A DNA stretch of 34,973 nucleotides from Rhodoferax sp. (lineage in GTDB: Bacteria; Pseudomonadota; Gammaproteobacteria; Burkholderiales; Burkholderiaceae_C), in assembly GCA_024236015.1 (NCBI GenBank), contig JACKLK010000019.1, forward strand, positions 1 to 34,973, in the 5' to 3' direction. The translations under genes and the position numbers were made by a program. Below are positions 15,094 through 23,564 of this stretch, in pieces. The stretch's first letter is position 1. Every line of letters begins with the position of its first letter. The notes beneath the pieces are model-generated. The model was not told the DNA's origin. It was given only the letters and a program-made list of their open reading frames with translations, and did no database searches.

Positions 15094-15109
15094 CAATTTA
15101 CAAAAAACA
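15086..15109. promoter_or_regulatory. second copy of candidate PhnR operator, upstream of phnS
   Basis: These 24 bases equal the reverse complement of 2058-2081. The palindromic core reads ATTGTCAACAAT (15086-15097). Exact conservation over 24 bases, including the less symmetric T-rich flank, 13 kb from the first copy and upstream of functionally linked genes, is strong evidence for a common regulator, most simply the GntR protein encoded at 2128-2841. Confidence 0.68.
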
Positions 15110-15190
15110 GTCTACATAAGACGCGGGGCACAAGCATCCGAGTAACTGCAACTCCAGCATACGCGCGTCGCTGCGATCGACACGCAGGAT

Positions 15191-16153
15191 TTACCCGTAG
15201 GAATCCGCCCCCTGGCGCTGCGGGTCGGTACCGGTGTGCGCCCGCAACAAACATGCCTGGAAAACCCGGGCGGCGCGCGACGGTTCCGGCGAGCGCCGCA
15301 CGATGGCCAGGAACTGGCACGCATACCGGAACAGCTCCGGGCGCAGCGCCCGCATCTGCCGCTGCCGGACGAAGCCGGCCGCATAGTGGTCGGGCAGGAA
15401 ACCCAGGAACTGGCCCGACAGGATCAACGTCGCGATCGCCTCCTGGTCGAATGCCGTGGCCTGGCGCGCCAGCCGCATCTGCTGCGTGATCTCCATGTTG
15501 GGGGAGTGGTACCCCAGGCCGGCGAAACGGTACCGTGCCAGTGCATCCCACCCCATTGTGGTGTCCCGGGCCTTGAACAAGGCATGGTCGGCACCGCAGT
15601 AGAGCAGCATGGTTTCGTCGAACAAGGCGTCATAGGCCAGGCTGTCGGAGCGGCGATGGCCGGGAATCACGCCGACCTGGAACTGGCCGTCGATGACGCC
15701 GCGCTCGATCGCATTGATCGGCGCCACGTGCAGGTTCAGCGCCACATCCGGCGCCTGGGCACAGAACAGCGCGATCGCCGCTCCGATGCGGGCGGCGGGA
15801 TTGGTCGCGGTCTTGTCGAACACGGCCACGTGGAGCTGGCCGCCCAGGCGGCGGTGGATCTCGTCCACGCTGGCCCGGAACGCCTCGGTGGACGCCAGCA
15901 GGCGCAGGGTTTCGGCATAGATCTGCTCACCTTCGGCGGTCAGCGAAAAACCGCCCCGGCCGCGCCGGCACAAGGTCATGGCCAGCCGGGTCTCGAGGTC
16001 CTTGACATGGCGGCTGATGGTCGAGGTCCCGATATTGAGCTCGAGTTCCGCCGCCGCCATGCCGCCGCAATCCACCACCGTCTTGAACACCCGCAACAGC
16101 CGCAGGTCCATGTCGCCGAGCTGGCCGAGCACCGCGTGACTCTTTACTTGCAT
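15191..16153 (-). CDS. LysR-family transcriptional regulator
   Basis: The 320-residue protein has an N-terminal winged HTH (MDLRLLRVFKTVVDCGGMAAAE, then IGTSTISRHVKDLETRLAMTLC, residues about 15-65) followed by a LysR substrate-binding domain (LHVAVFDKTATNPAARIGAAI, LGFLPDHYAAGFV). It is divergent from the omega-aminotransferase gene 110 bases away, the classic LysR arrangement, so it probably controls that gene and mmsA, perhaps with beta-alanine or a related amine as co-inducer (inference). The ATG at 16153 is used. An internal ATG at 16111 (MDLRLLRVF) matches the usual LysR N-terminus and may be the true start. The gene ends 238 bases before phnS, on the same strand. Confidence 0.9.
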   Translation of the reverse strand: MQVKSHAVLGQLGDMDLRLLRVFKTVVDCGGMAAAELELNIGTSTISRHVKDLETRLAMTLCRRGRGGFSLTAEGEQIYAETLRLLASTEAFRASVDEIHRRLGGQLHVAVFDKTATNPAARIGAAIALFCAQAPDVALNLHVAPINAIERGVIDGQFQVGVIPGHRRSDSLAYDALFDETMLLYCGADHALFKARDTTMGWDALARYRFAGLGYHSPNMEITQQMRLARQATAFDQEAIATLILSGQFLGFLPDHYAAGFVRQRQMRALRPELFRYACQFLAIVRRSPEPSRAARVFQACLLRAHTGTDPQRQGADSYG

Positions 16154-16164
16154 ATTCTGGCAAC

Positions 16165-16188
16165 TGAATGGTGATATTTAGTCATTCA
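16165..16188. promoter_or_regulatory. candidate LysR box between lysR and aminotransferase
   Basis: TGAATG (16165-16170) and CATTCA (16183-16188) form an inverted repeat with a 12-base AT-rich centre, close to the T-N11-A pattern of LysR sites. It lies in the divergent intergenic region, where such a regulator would control both directions. Confidence 0.42.
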
Positions 16189-16262
16189 TAAGAGTAACAG
16201 AGCCGGCCACAATGCCGCTTTCACCACCCCATGCCATCCCGGTATCTCCCGGAGCCACCGCC

Positions 16263-17615
16263 ATGAACCTGAACGACGCCCAACACCTGTCCCCCGCGCC
16301 CCGCCTCGACGCCGCCTGGCTGGAGCCCCACTGGATGCCATACACCGGCAACCGCGACTTCAAGGCCAATCCGCGCATGATGGTGAGCGCCGAAGGCTGT
16401 TATTACACCGACGCCAACGGCCGCAGGATCTTCGACGGCCTGTCGGGCCTGTGGTGCTGCGGACTGGGCCATGCCCGGCCGGAGATCACCGAAGCGGTGA
16501 GCCGGCAGATCGGCAAGCTCGACTATTCGCCGGCATTCCAGTACGGCCATCCGCTGTCGTTCGAGCTGGCCAACAAGATCAAGGAGCTCACGCCCGAAGG
16601 CCTGGACTACGTGTTCTTCACCGGTTCGGGGTCCGAATGCGCCGACACCTCGCTGAAGATGGCACGTGCCTACTGGCGCGCCAAGGGCCAGGCCAGCAAG
16701 ACCCGCTTCATCGGCCGCGAGAAGGGTTACCACGGCGTGAACTTCGGCGGCATCTCGGTCGGCGGCATCGTGGCCAACCGCAAGGCCTATGGGCAGGCGG
16801 TGGAAGCAGACCACCTTCCGCACACCCTGTTGGCAGGCAACGCGTTCACGCGCGGCATGCCGGCCACCGGCGTCGAACTGGCGGACGACCTGCTGCGGCT
16901 GATCAACCTGCACGACGCGTCCAACATCGCCGCGGTGATCGTCGAGCCGATGTCGGGCTCGGCCGGCGTGATCATCCCGCCGGTGGGTTACCTGCAGCGC
17001 CTGCGCGAGATCTGCACGGCGCACAACATCCTGCTGATCTTCGACGAGGTGATCACCGGTTTCGGCCGCTGCGGCGCATTCACCGGCTCGGAGGCGTTCG
17101 GCGTGACGCCCGACATCCTGAACGCCGCCAAGCAGATCACCAACGGTACGCAGCCGCTGGGCGCGGTCGTGGCGAAGAAGGAGATCTACGACACCTTCAT
17201 GGCCGCCGGCGGGCCCGACTACATGCTCGAGTTCGTGCATGGCTACACCTACTCGGCCCATCCGGTGGCCTGCGCCGCCGGCGTGGCCGCGCTCGACGTG
17301 CTGGTCAAGGAAGACATGATCGGCAGGGTCAAGGCCCTGGCCCCGTATTTCGAGCAGGCGGTGCACAGCCTCAAGGGCGCCAAGCACGTCGCCGACATCC
17401 GCAACTACGGCCTGGCGGCCGGGTTCACGATCGACTCCGCACCCGGCGAGCCGGCCAAGCGCCCGTACCAGATCGCGATGAAGTGCCTGGAAAAAGGCTT
17501 CTACGTGCGTTACGGCGGCGACACCATCCAGCTGGCGCCACCGTTCATCGTCGAGAAGTCCGAGATCGACAGCCTGATCAACGCGCTGGGCGACGCACTG
17601 CGCGAGACCGACTGA
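16263..17615 (+). CDS. omega-amino acid (beta-alanine):pyruvate aminotransferase
   Basis: This class III PLP aminotransferase (450 residues) shows WMPYTGNRDFKANPRMM, the FFTGSGSECADTSLKMAR phosphate-binding segment, IFDEVITGFGRCGAF with the PLP-binding Asp, and NAAKQITNGTQPLGAV with the Schiff-base lysine. These match beta-alanine:pyruvate (omega-amino acid) aminotransferases, which give malonate semialdehyde and alanine. The ATG at 16263 has GGAG 8 bases upstream; an in-frame ATG at 16212 would add a Pro/Ser-rich stretch not usual for the family. It lies 40 bases before mmsA, so the two probably form a unit equivalent to bauA-bauC of pseudomonads, under the divergent LysR regulator. Activity on other omega-amines, possibly aminophosphonates, cannot be excluded. 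Confidence 0.9.
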   Translation: MNLNDAQHLSPAPRLDAAWLEPHWMPYTGNRDFKANPRMMVSAEGCYYTDANGRRIFDGLSGLWCCGLGHARPEITEAVSRQIGKLDYSPAFQYGHPLSFELANKIKELTPEGLDYVFFTGSGSECADTSLKMARAYWRAKGQASKTRFIGREKGYHGVNFGGISVGGIVANRKAYGQAVEADHLPHTLLAGNAFTRGMPATGVELADDLLRLINLHDASNIAAVIVEPMSGSAGVIIPPVGYLQRLREICTAHNILLIFDEVITGFGRCGAFTGSEAFGVTPDILNAAKQITNGTQPLGAVVAKKEIYDTFMAAGGPDYMLEFVHGYTYSAHPVACAAGVAALDVLVKEDMIGRVKALAPYFEQAVHSLKGAKHVADIRNYGLAAGFTIDSAPGEPAKRPYQIAMKCLEKGFYVRYGGDTIQLAPPFIVEKSEIDSLINALGDALRETD

Positions 17616-17655
17616 CAATCACATCCGACTCTTCTTATTCACGGAAATCAGCACC

Positions 17656-19203
17656 ATGTACAACGACCCTTTCCTGCAAATGGCAGGCACCAGCAGCACC
17701 ACGATGCCGACCATCGGCCACCTGATCGACGGCAAGCTCGTCGCCGGCGGCAGCCGCTCCCAGGACGTGTTCAACCCGGCCACCGGCAAGGCGGAAAAAC
17801 GCCTGCTGCTGGCCGATGCCGCCACGCTGGAGCAGGCGATCGCCTCGAGCCAGGCGGCGTATCCGGCCTGGCGCGCGACGCCGCCGCTCAAGCGCGCGCG
17901 GGTGATGTCCAAGCTCAAGCAGCTGCTCGAAGAGCATGCCGACCAGCTGTGCGCGCTGCTGACCGCCGAACACGGCAAGGTCGTCGGCGATGCGCTCGGT
18001 GAATTGCAGCGCGGCATCGAGAACGTCGAATACGCCAGCTACGCGCCGGAACTGCTCAAGGGCGAACACAGCAAGAACGTCGGCCCGGCCATCGACTCCT
18101 GGAGCGAATTCCAGCCGCTGGGCGTGACCGCCGGCATCACGCCGTTCAACTTCCCGATCATGGTGCCGCTGTGGATGTGGCCGATGGCCGTGGTCTGCGG
18201 CAACACCTTCATCCTCAAGCCGTCCGAGCGCGACCCGTCGAGCGCGCTGATGGTGGCCCAGCTGGCACTCGAGGCCGGCCTGCCCCCGGGCGTGCTCAAC
18301 GTGGTCAACGGCGACAAGGAAGCCGTCGACGCGCTGCTGGCCGACAAGCGTATCGCCGCGGTGAGTTTTGTCGGCTCGACGCCGATTGCCGAATACGTGT
18401 ATGCCACCGGCTGTGCCAACGGCAAGCGGGTCCAGGCCCTGGGCGGAGCCAAGAACCATGCCGTCGTGATGCCGGACGCCGACGTCGCCAATGCGGTCAG
18501 CGCGATGATGGGCGCGGCCTACGGCTCCTGCGGCGAACGCTGCATGGCCGTGCCACTGATCGTCGCCGTCGGCGACGAAACGGCAGACGCAATGATCGCC
18601 GGCCTGAAGACCGAAATCGCCAAGATGAAGGTCGGCCCGGGCAAGGACGCGTCGAACGACATGGGTCCGCTGGTCACCAAGCCGCATTTCGAGAAGGTCG
18701 TGGGTTATGTGGACCAGGGCGTCAAGGAAGGCGCCCAGCTGCTGGTCGACGGCCGCGGCGTCAAGGTGCCGGCCGGGCACGAGGAAGGTTATTTCCTCGG
18801 CCCCTGCCTGTTCGACAACGTCAAGCCCGGCATGTCGATCTACCAGGACGAGATCTTCGGCCCGGTGCTCGGCATCGTGCGCGTCAAGACGCTGCAGGAA
18901 GCCATGGAACTGATCGACAAGCACGAATACGGCAACGGCACCTGCATCTTCACCCGCGATGGCGAGGCCGCACGTTACTTCAGCGACAACATCCTGGTCG
19001 GCATGGTCGGCGTCAACGTGCCGCTGCCGGTGCCGGTGGCCTACCACTCGTTCGGCGGCTGGAAACGGTCCTTGTTCGGCGACCTGCACGCCTACGGGCC
19101 CGATGCGGTGCGCTTCTATACCAAGCGCAAGACCATCACGCAGCGCTGGCCGTCGGCGGGGGTTCGGGAGGGGGCGGTGTTCAGTTTTCCCAGCAACCGG
19201 TAG
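17656..19203 (+). CDS. mmsA: CoA-acylating (methyl)malonate-semialdehyde dehydrogenase
   Basis: This 515-residue ALDH-superfamily protein has the MmsA-specific pattern: GHLIDGKLVAGGSRSQDVFNPATG near the start, GITPFNFPIMVPLWMWPMA, FVGSTPIAEYVYATG, and YGSCGERCMAVP with the catalytic cysteine. MmsA enzymes convert malonate or methylmalonate semialdehyde with CoA and NAD+ to acetyl- or propionyl-CoA and CO2. Its place 40 bases after the omega-aminotransferase fits malonate semialdehyde from beta-alanine; valine catabolism is the alternative. The start at 17656 is used, but ATG at 17704 lies just before the conserved region and would give a more standard length of about 499 residues. Confidence 0.9.
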   Translation: MYNDPFLQMAGTSSTTMPTIGHLIDGKLVAGGSRSQDVFNPATGKAEKRLLLADAATLEQAIASSQAAYPAWRATPPLKRARVMSKLKQLLEEHADQLCALLTAEHGKVVGDALGELQRGIENVEYASYAPELLKGEHSKNVGPAIDSWSEFQPLGVTAGITPFNFPIMVPLWMWPMAVVCGNTFILKPSERDPSSALMVAQLALEAGLPPGVLNVVNGDKEAVDALLADKRIAAVSFVGSTPIAEYVYATGCANGKRVQALGGAKNHAVVMPDADVANAVSAMMGAAYGSCGERCMAVPLIVAVGDETADAMIAGLKTEIAKMKVGPGKDASNDMGPLVTKPHFEKVVGYVDQGVKEGAQLLVDGRGVKVPAGHEEGYFLGPCLFDNVKPGMSIYQDEIFGPVLGIVRVKTLQEAMELIDKHEYGNGTCIFTRDGEAARYFSDNILVGMVGVNVPLPVPVAYHSFGGWKRSLFGDLHAYGPDAVRFYTKRKTITQRWPSAGVREGAVFSFPSNR

Positions 19204-19431
19204 GGGCCCCCGCAGTTCGAGGTTCCGCATCGACAGCCGGTGCCGGGCCTGGGTCCCGGGCCGGCGCGGACACGTCCTCGCAGACCGGGCCTGCGAGCCC
19301 GCAGCGTGAACGATGTCCGTCCCGAACGGGAAAGGCGGCCATTCCCCATCACCATGGCGGGTTGCAGGCCGCTTGTTCGCAGCCTTGCGCTACGATGACA
19401 TCTTGTTCCGATCTGCGATGCCCAGCGCGCC

Positions 19432-22266
19432 ATGACAACACCACATTCTTCTCTCGGCCGCATGCAACGCCATGCGATGCACGCTGTTGCGTTGTCGTGC
19501 TCGCTGCTCCTGGCCAGTACCTGCGTATTCGCCCAGACCAACACCAAGGCCGCCGGCTATTACGAAGACGCCCTGGTGCGTTTCGACAAGAACGACATGC
19601 CCGGCGCGATCATCCAGCTCAAGAACGCGCTGCAGATCGATCCGAAGATGCTGCCCGTTCAACTGCTGCTGGGCAAGGCATTGATGCGCAACGGCGACGT
19701 GGTTGCGGCAGAAGTCGCCTTGAATGAAGCGCTGCGACTGGGCGTGAATCGGGCGGAGCTGGTGGTCATGCTGGGCCAGTCCTATATGGCCCAGGGCAAA
19801 CACAAACTGATACTGGAACAGGAGACGTTCCGTCCCGCCGGACTGCCACCCCGCGTGCAGCTCGAACTGCAGCTGTTGCGAGCCTCCGTATTCAGCGATC
19901 TTGGCGAACCCGCCAATGCGCTCAAGGCCATCGATGAGGCTCGAATCATCGATCGCCAGGAACCGGATGTCTGGCTGGCCGAAGTGCCGATCCGCATCCG
20001 ATCGCGCCAGTTCAGCGAGGCCGTCGAGGCCTGCGAAAAGGCACTGGCGCTGGCACCGGACTCTGCCCAGGCGTGGTACCAGAAAGGATCGATCGCCCAT
20101 GTCCAGGGAAACCTCGCGGATGCGGTGGCAGCATACGACCGCGCGATCAAGGCCGACGATACCCACGTGGAGGCCCGCGTCGCACGCCTGGGCATCCTGA
20201 TCGATCAGGGCCGCTTCGCCGACGCAGCCAAGGACGGCGCCGAACTCAAGCGCGTCGCGCCGCGCGAGCCGCGCGGCGCCTATCTGCGCGCCTTGCTGGC
20301 GGAGCGCGATGGCGACAACGAAACATCGCAGCTGGCGCTCAAGGAGGTCACGAACCTGCTCGATCCGGTTCCGATCGACTTCATTCGTTATCGGCCGCAG
20401 CTGCTGATGCTCAACGGCCTGGCGCATTTCGGACTGAGCCAGGGAGAAAAGGCAAAACAGTATCTGGAAGCCTTCCAGCGGGTCCAGAACAACAGCCCGG
20501 CGTCCAAGCTGCTGGCCCGCATCTACCTCGCTGACGGCAATGCCACGCAGGCTGTCAACGTGCTGGAGACCTATCTGCGCGCCCAGCCTGGCGATGGCCA
20601 GGCCTTGACACTGCTCGCCTCTGCCCATATGAGTCTGGGCCGCAATGCCAAGGCCACGGCACTGATGCAGGAAGCACTGCAGTCGAAGGACGACCCGGCT
20701 TTTCGCACGGCACTGGGCCTGAGCCTGGTCGGAGACGGACAAGACGCCAGCGGACTGGTCGAGCTGGAAGCTGCCTACAAGAAGGATCCGCGGCAAACCC
20801 AGGCGGCGGTCGCGCTGGTCCAGCTGTATCTGCGCAACGGACTGCCTCGCAAGGCCGTGCCGGTCGCGGAGCAACTGGTCAAGCTCAACAAGTCCAACGC
20901 GAGATTCCACAACTTGCTCGGCATGGCCCACGGTCGTTCGGGCAATGCCGCGGCCGCGCGCGCAGCATTCGAGAGCGCGATTGCCATCGACAGCAACATG
21001 ACGCAGGCCAAGCTGAACCTGGCCCGATTGGACATTGCCGCCAAGGCCTACGATGCCGCAACCCAACGGCTCAACGCGCTGCTGTCGACGGACGCGCGGC
21101 TGGGCGAAGCGATGTACGAGCTGTCCGTCATCGCAGAACGAAAAGGCGCCCAGGCCGAGGCCCAGCGGTGGCTCGAAAAGGCGCGGGATGCAGGTACTGG
21201 GCGAGATGTCCGAGCAGACCTCGCACTGGTCGAGTTCCATCTGCGCCATGGTCGCCCAAGCGAAGCGCTGGACGCCGCCAAGATGGCCTCTGGAAAGGCG
21301 CCGGACAACATGAACGTGATGCTGACCTACAGCCGCGCGCAGCTGGCCATCGGTGATTCGGTCGGCGCCAAGAGCACCTTGACAGGTGCGACCCGATTCG
21401 CCGAATACAACGCGCCGCTTCAAGTACAGATCGCCACGCTGCAGCTATCCGCCAACAACCTTGCCGGTGCGGCCTACAGCCTGGACAAGGCCTTGTCCAG
21501 CCGGCCGAATTTCCTGCCGGCCCTGGCGCTGATGACCGAAATCGAACTGCGCCAGGGGGAGCGGGCCAAGGCCGAAAAACGCGCACGCGATATTCTTGCG
21601 GCGCACCCCAAGCTGGCGATCGGCCATGCCCTGCTCGGCGACATCGCGATGACAGGCGGGCAAACAGGCGCGGCGGTCGAGGCCTATCGACAAGCGCACA
21701 GGATCGACGCGTCCAGCGCATCCCTGCTCAAGTTGTTCTACGCCATGTCGATGCAGAGCGATGCCAGACCGGCCCTCCAGTTGGCCGAACAATGGCTCAA
21801 GACGCATCCGCGGGACCTGACCGTGCACAAGGCATTGGCCAACGGCCAAGCCCGCGCCGGGAACTTCTCCGCCGCAAAGGCGGCTTACGAGTCGGCGCTC
21901 AAGATCGAACCGAAAGATGCGGAACTGCTCAACAATCTTGCCAATGTGCAGTTGCGACTGAAAGACCCGGGAGCGGTCAAGACCGCCGAAGCGGCTCTGG
22001 CCAATGCCCCGGGCAGTGCATTGGTGACCGACACACTGGGATGGGCTCTGTACCAGAACGGGCAAACGGATCGCGCCCTGCAATTGCTGCGTGACGCACG
22101 CCTGCGCGCTCCCGGCAACCCGGAGATCCGCTACCACCTCGCCGCGGTGCTGGCCAAGACCGGGCGGACCAGCGAAGCACGCTCGGAACTCGAATCCGCG
22201 ATCAATTCGGGAGTGGCCTTCGAAAGCCTGGCCGAGGCCAAGGCACTGTCGTCATCGCTCCGCTGA
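19432..22266 (+). CDS. prsT: PrsT-like TPR-repeat protein of PEP-CTERM/exosortase systems
   Basis: The 944-residue protein has a signal peptide followed by TPR-type helix pairs at about 34-residue spacing over its whole length (for example YYEDALVRFDKNDMPGAIIQLKNAL and AWYQKGSIAHVQGNLADAVAAY). This opening and overall length match the large TPR lipoprotein PrsT of PEP-CTERM systems. Such proteins are thought to scaffold export of exopolysaccharide and sorted proteins. Oddly, no good lipobox is visible: the two cysteines of the signal region sit in ALSC and ASTC contexts, and the VFAQ sequence looks more like a signal peptidase I site. It stands alone between mmsA and ald; no exosortase gene is adjacent, although a PEP-CTERM substrate lies about 6.5 kb downstream. 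ATG 19432 or 19462 may be the start; neither has a clear ribosome-binding site. Confidence 0.8.
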   Translation: MTTPHSSLGRMQRHAMHAVALSCSLLLASTCVFAQTNTKAAGYYEDALVRFDKNDMPGAIIQLKNALQIDPKMLPVQLLLGKALMRNGDVVAAEVALNEALRLGVNRAELVVMLGQSYMAQGKHKLILEQETFRPAGLPPRVQLELQLLRASVFSDLGEPANALKAIDEARIIDRQEPDVWLAEVPIRIRSRQFSEAVEACEKALALAPDSAQAWYQKGSIAHVQGNLADAVAAYDRAIKADDTHVEARVARLGILIDQGRFADAAKDGAELKRVAPREPRGAYLRALLAERDGDNETSQLALKEVTNLLDPVPIDFIRYRPQLLMLNGLAHFGLSQGEKAKQYLEAFQRVQNNSPASKLLARIYLADGNATQAVNVLETYLRAQPGDGQALTLLASAHMSLGRNAKATALMQEALQSKDDPAFRTALGLSLVGDGQDASGLVELEAAYKKDPRQTQAAVALVQLYLRNGLPRKAVPVAEQLVKLNKSNARFHNLLGMAHGRSGNAAAARAAFESAIAIDSNMTQAKLNLARLDIAAKAYDAATQRLNALLSTDARLGEAMYELSVIAERKGAQAEAQRWLEKARDAGTGRDVRADLALVEFHLRHGRPSEALDAAKMASGKAPDNMNVMLTYSRAQLAIGDSVGAKSTLTGATRFAEYNAPLQVQIATLQLSANNLAGAAYSLDKALSSRPNFLPALALMTEIELRQGERAKAEKRARDILAAHPKLAIGHALLGDIAMTGGQTGAAVEAYRQAHRIDASSASLLKLFYAMSMQSDARPALQLAEQWLKTHPRDLTVHKALANGQARAGNFSAAKAAYESALKIEPKDAELLNNLANVQLRLKDPGAVKTAEAALANAPGSALVTDTLGWALYQNGQTDRALQLLRDARLRAPGNPEIRYHLAAVLAKTGRTSEARSELESAINSGVAFESLAEAKALSSSLR

Positions 22267-22400
22267 CATCGTGACACCGTGCATGCGGGACCGTGACGGA
22301 ACAACCAAGTACATGATCGCGGTTGGCGAAACAGGCTGCTCCTGCGACGGCGCATGACCGCGTCCTTGTAGCGCTGCCATTTTCCAAGGGGGTAAATCGA

Positions 22401-23516
22401 ATGCGAATCGGCCTTCCAAAGGAAATCAAGAACCACGAATACCGGGTTGGACTGACGCCTGCCAGCGTGCGGGAGCTGGTTTCACACGGGCATCAGGTGC
22501 TGGTGCAGGCCGGCGCCGGCGCTGCCATCGGTCTGTCGGATGCGGACTATGGTGCGGTGGGCGCCGGCATCGCGCCGGATGCCGAGTCCGTGTTCGCCCA
22601 GGCCGACATGATCGTCAAGGTCAAGGAGCCCCAGCCCCAGGAATGCGCCATGTTGCGCCCCGGCCAGATCCTGTACACCTACCTGCACCTGGCTCCCGAT
22701 CCGGCGCAGACAAAAGCGCTGGTCGAATCCGGTGCGATCTGCATCGCCTACGAGACCATCACCGGCCCCGGCGGCGGCCTGCCGCTGCTGGCGCCGATGA
22801 GCGAAGTGGCCGGTCGCATGGCGGTGCAGGCCGGCGCCGCGCACCTGGAGAAGTCCAAGGGCGGCATGGGGGTGCTGCTCGGCGGTGTTCCCGGTGTGCC
22901 CGCGGCCCATGTGGTCATCATCGGTGCGGGCGTGGTGGGATCGAACGCCTTGCAGGTCGCCGTCGGCATGGGTGCCCGCGTGACGGTACTCGACAAGAAC
23001 GTCGACCGGCTCAGGCAACTCGACCTGGTGTTCGGCAACCGGATCCAGACCGTGTATTCGACGGCGCAAAGCCTGGAGGACGCGGTGCTGGATGCGGAGG
23101 TGGTGGTCGGCGGTGTGCTGATCCCCGGTGCCGCCGCGCCCAAGCTCGTCACGAAAAAGATGATCGGGGCGATGAAAAAAGGCGCCGTCGTCGTCGACGT
23201 GGCAATCGACCAGGGCGGCTGCTTCGAGACCTCGCATGCCACCACCCATGACAATCCGACCTTCGTCGTCGACGGCGTCGTGCATTATTGCGTGGCCAAC
23301 ATGCCCGGCGCCGTGGCCCGGACCTCGACCTTCGCGCTGAACAACGCGACCATCGGCCATGCCCTCGCCTTGGCCGACAAGGGTTGGAAACAGGCGCTCC
23401 GGGACGACGAACACCTGCGCCGTGGCCTGAACGTGGCCGAGGGAAAGGTCACGTACGACGCCGTGGCGCGTGATCTCGGCTACGACCACGTTCCAGCGGC
23501 CGAACTGCTGGGCTGA
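22401..23516 (+). CDS. ald: alanine dehydrogenase
   Basis: The 371-residue protein matches alanine dehydrogenase throughout: MRIGLPKEIKNHEYRVGLTP at the start, the NAD-binding IIGAGVVGSNALQVAVGMGA, the TYLHLAPDPAQT segment with the catalytic His, and CVANMPGAVARTSTFALNNAT near the end. It interconverts L-alanine and pyruvate plus ammonia with NAD(H). The start is set by AAGGGGG 8 bases before the ATG. It is convergent with the phnZ gene (48 bases between the ends). PhnW and the omega-aminotransferase both make alanine from pyruvate, so Ald could recycle the amino acceptor and release ammonia; that link is inferred from neighbourhood, and a general alanine-catabolic role is equally usual. Confidence 0.95.
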   Translation: MRIGLPKEIKNHEYRVGLTPASVRELVSHGHQVLVQAGAGAAIGLSDADYGAVGAGIAPDAESVFAQADMIVKVKEPQPQECAMLRPGQILYTYLHLAPDPAQTKALVESGAICIAYETITGPGGGLPLLAPMSEVAGRMAVQAGAAHLEKSKGGMGVLLGGVPGVPAAHVVIIGAGVVGSNALQVAVGMGARVTVLDKNVDRLRQLDLVFGNRIQTVYSTAQSLEDAVLDAEVVVGGVLIPGAAAPKLVTKKMIGAMKKGAVVVDVAIDQGGCFETSHATTHDNPTFVVDGVVHYCVANMPGAVARTSTFALNNATIGHALALADKGWKQALRDDEHLRRGLNVAEGKVTYDAVARDLGYDHVPAAELLG

Positions 23517-23564
23517 TCGACCGGCCACCATCCCCCTGGGACGATGGGACTGCTCTGAACGCCG

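Noticed and set aside
19380..19431. sigma-54 promoter before the PrsT-like gene
   Set aside because: TGGCGGG near 19355 has the GG but no acceptable -12 element at the right spacing.
23517..23564. bidirectional terminator between ald and phnZ
   Set aside because: Only a 5-bp CCATC/GATGG stem can be drawn and there is no T-run on either strand.
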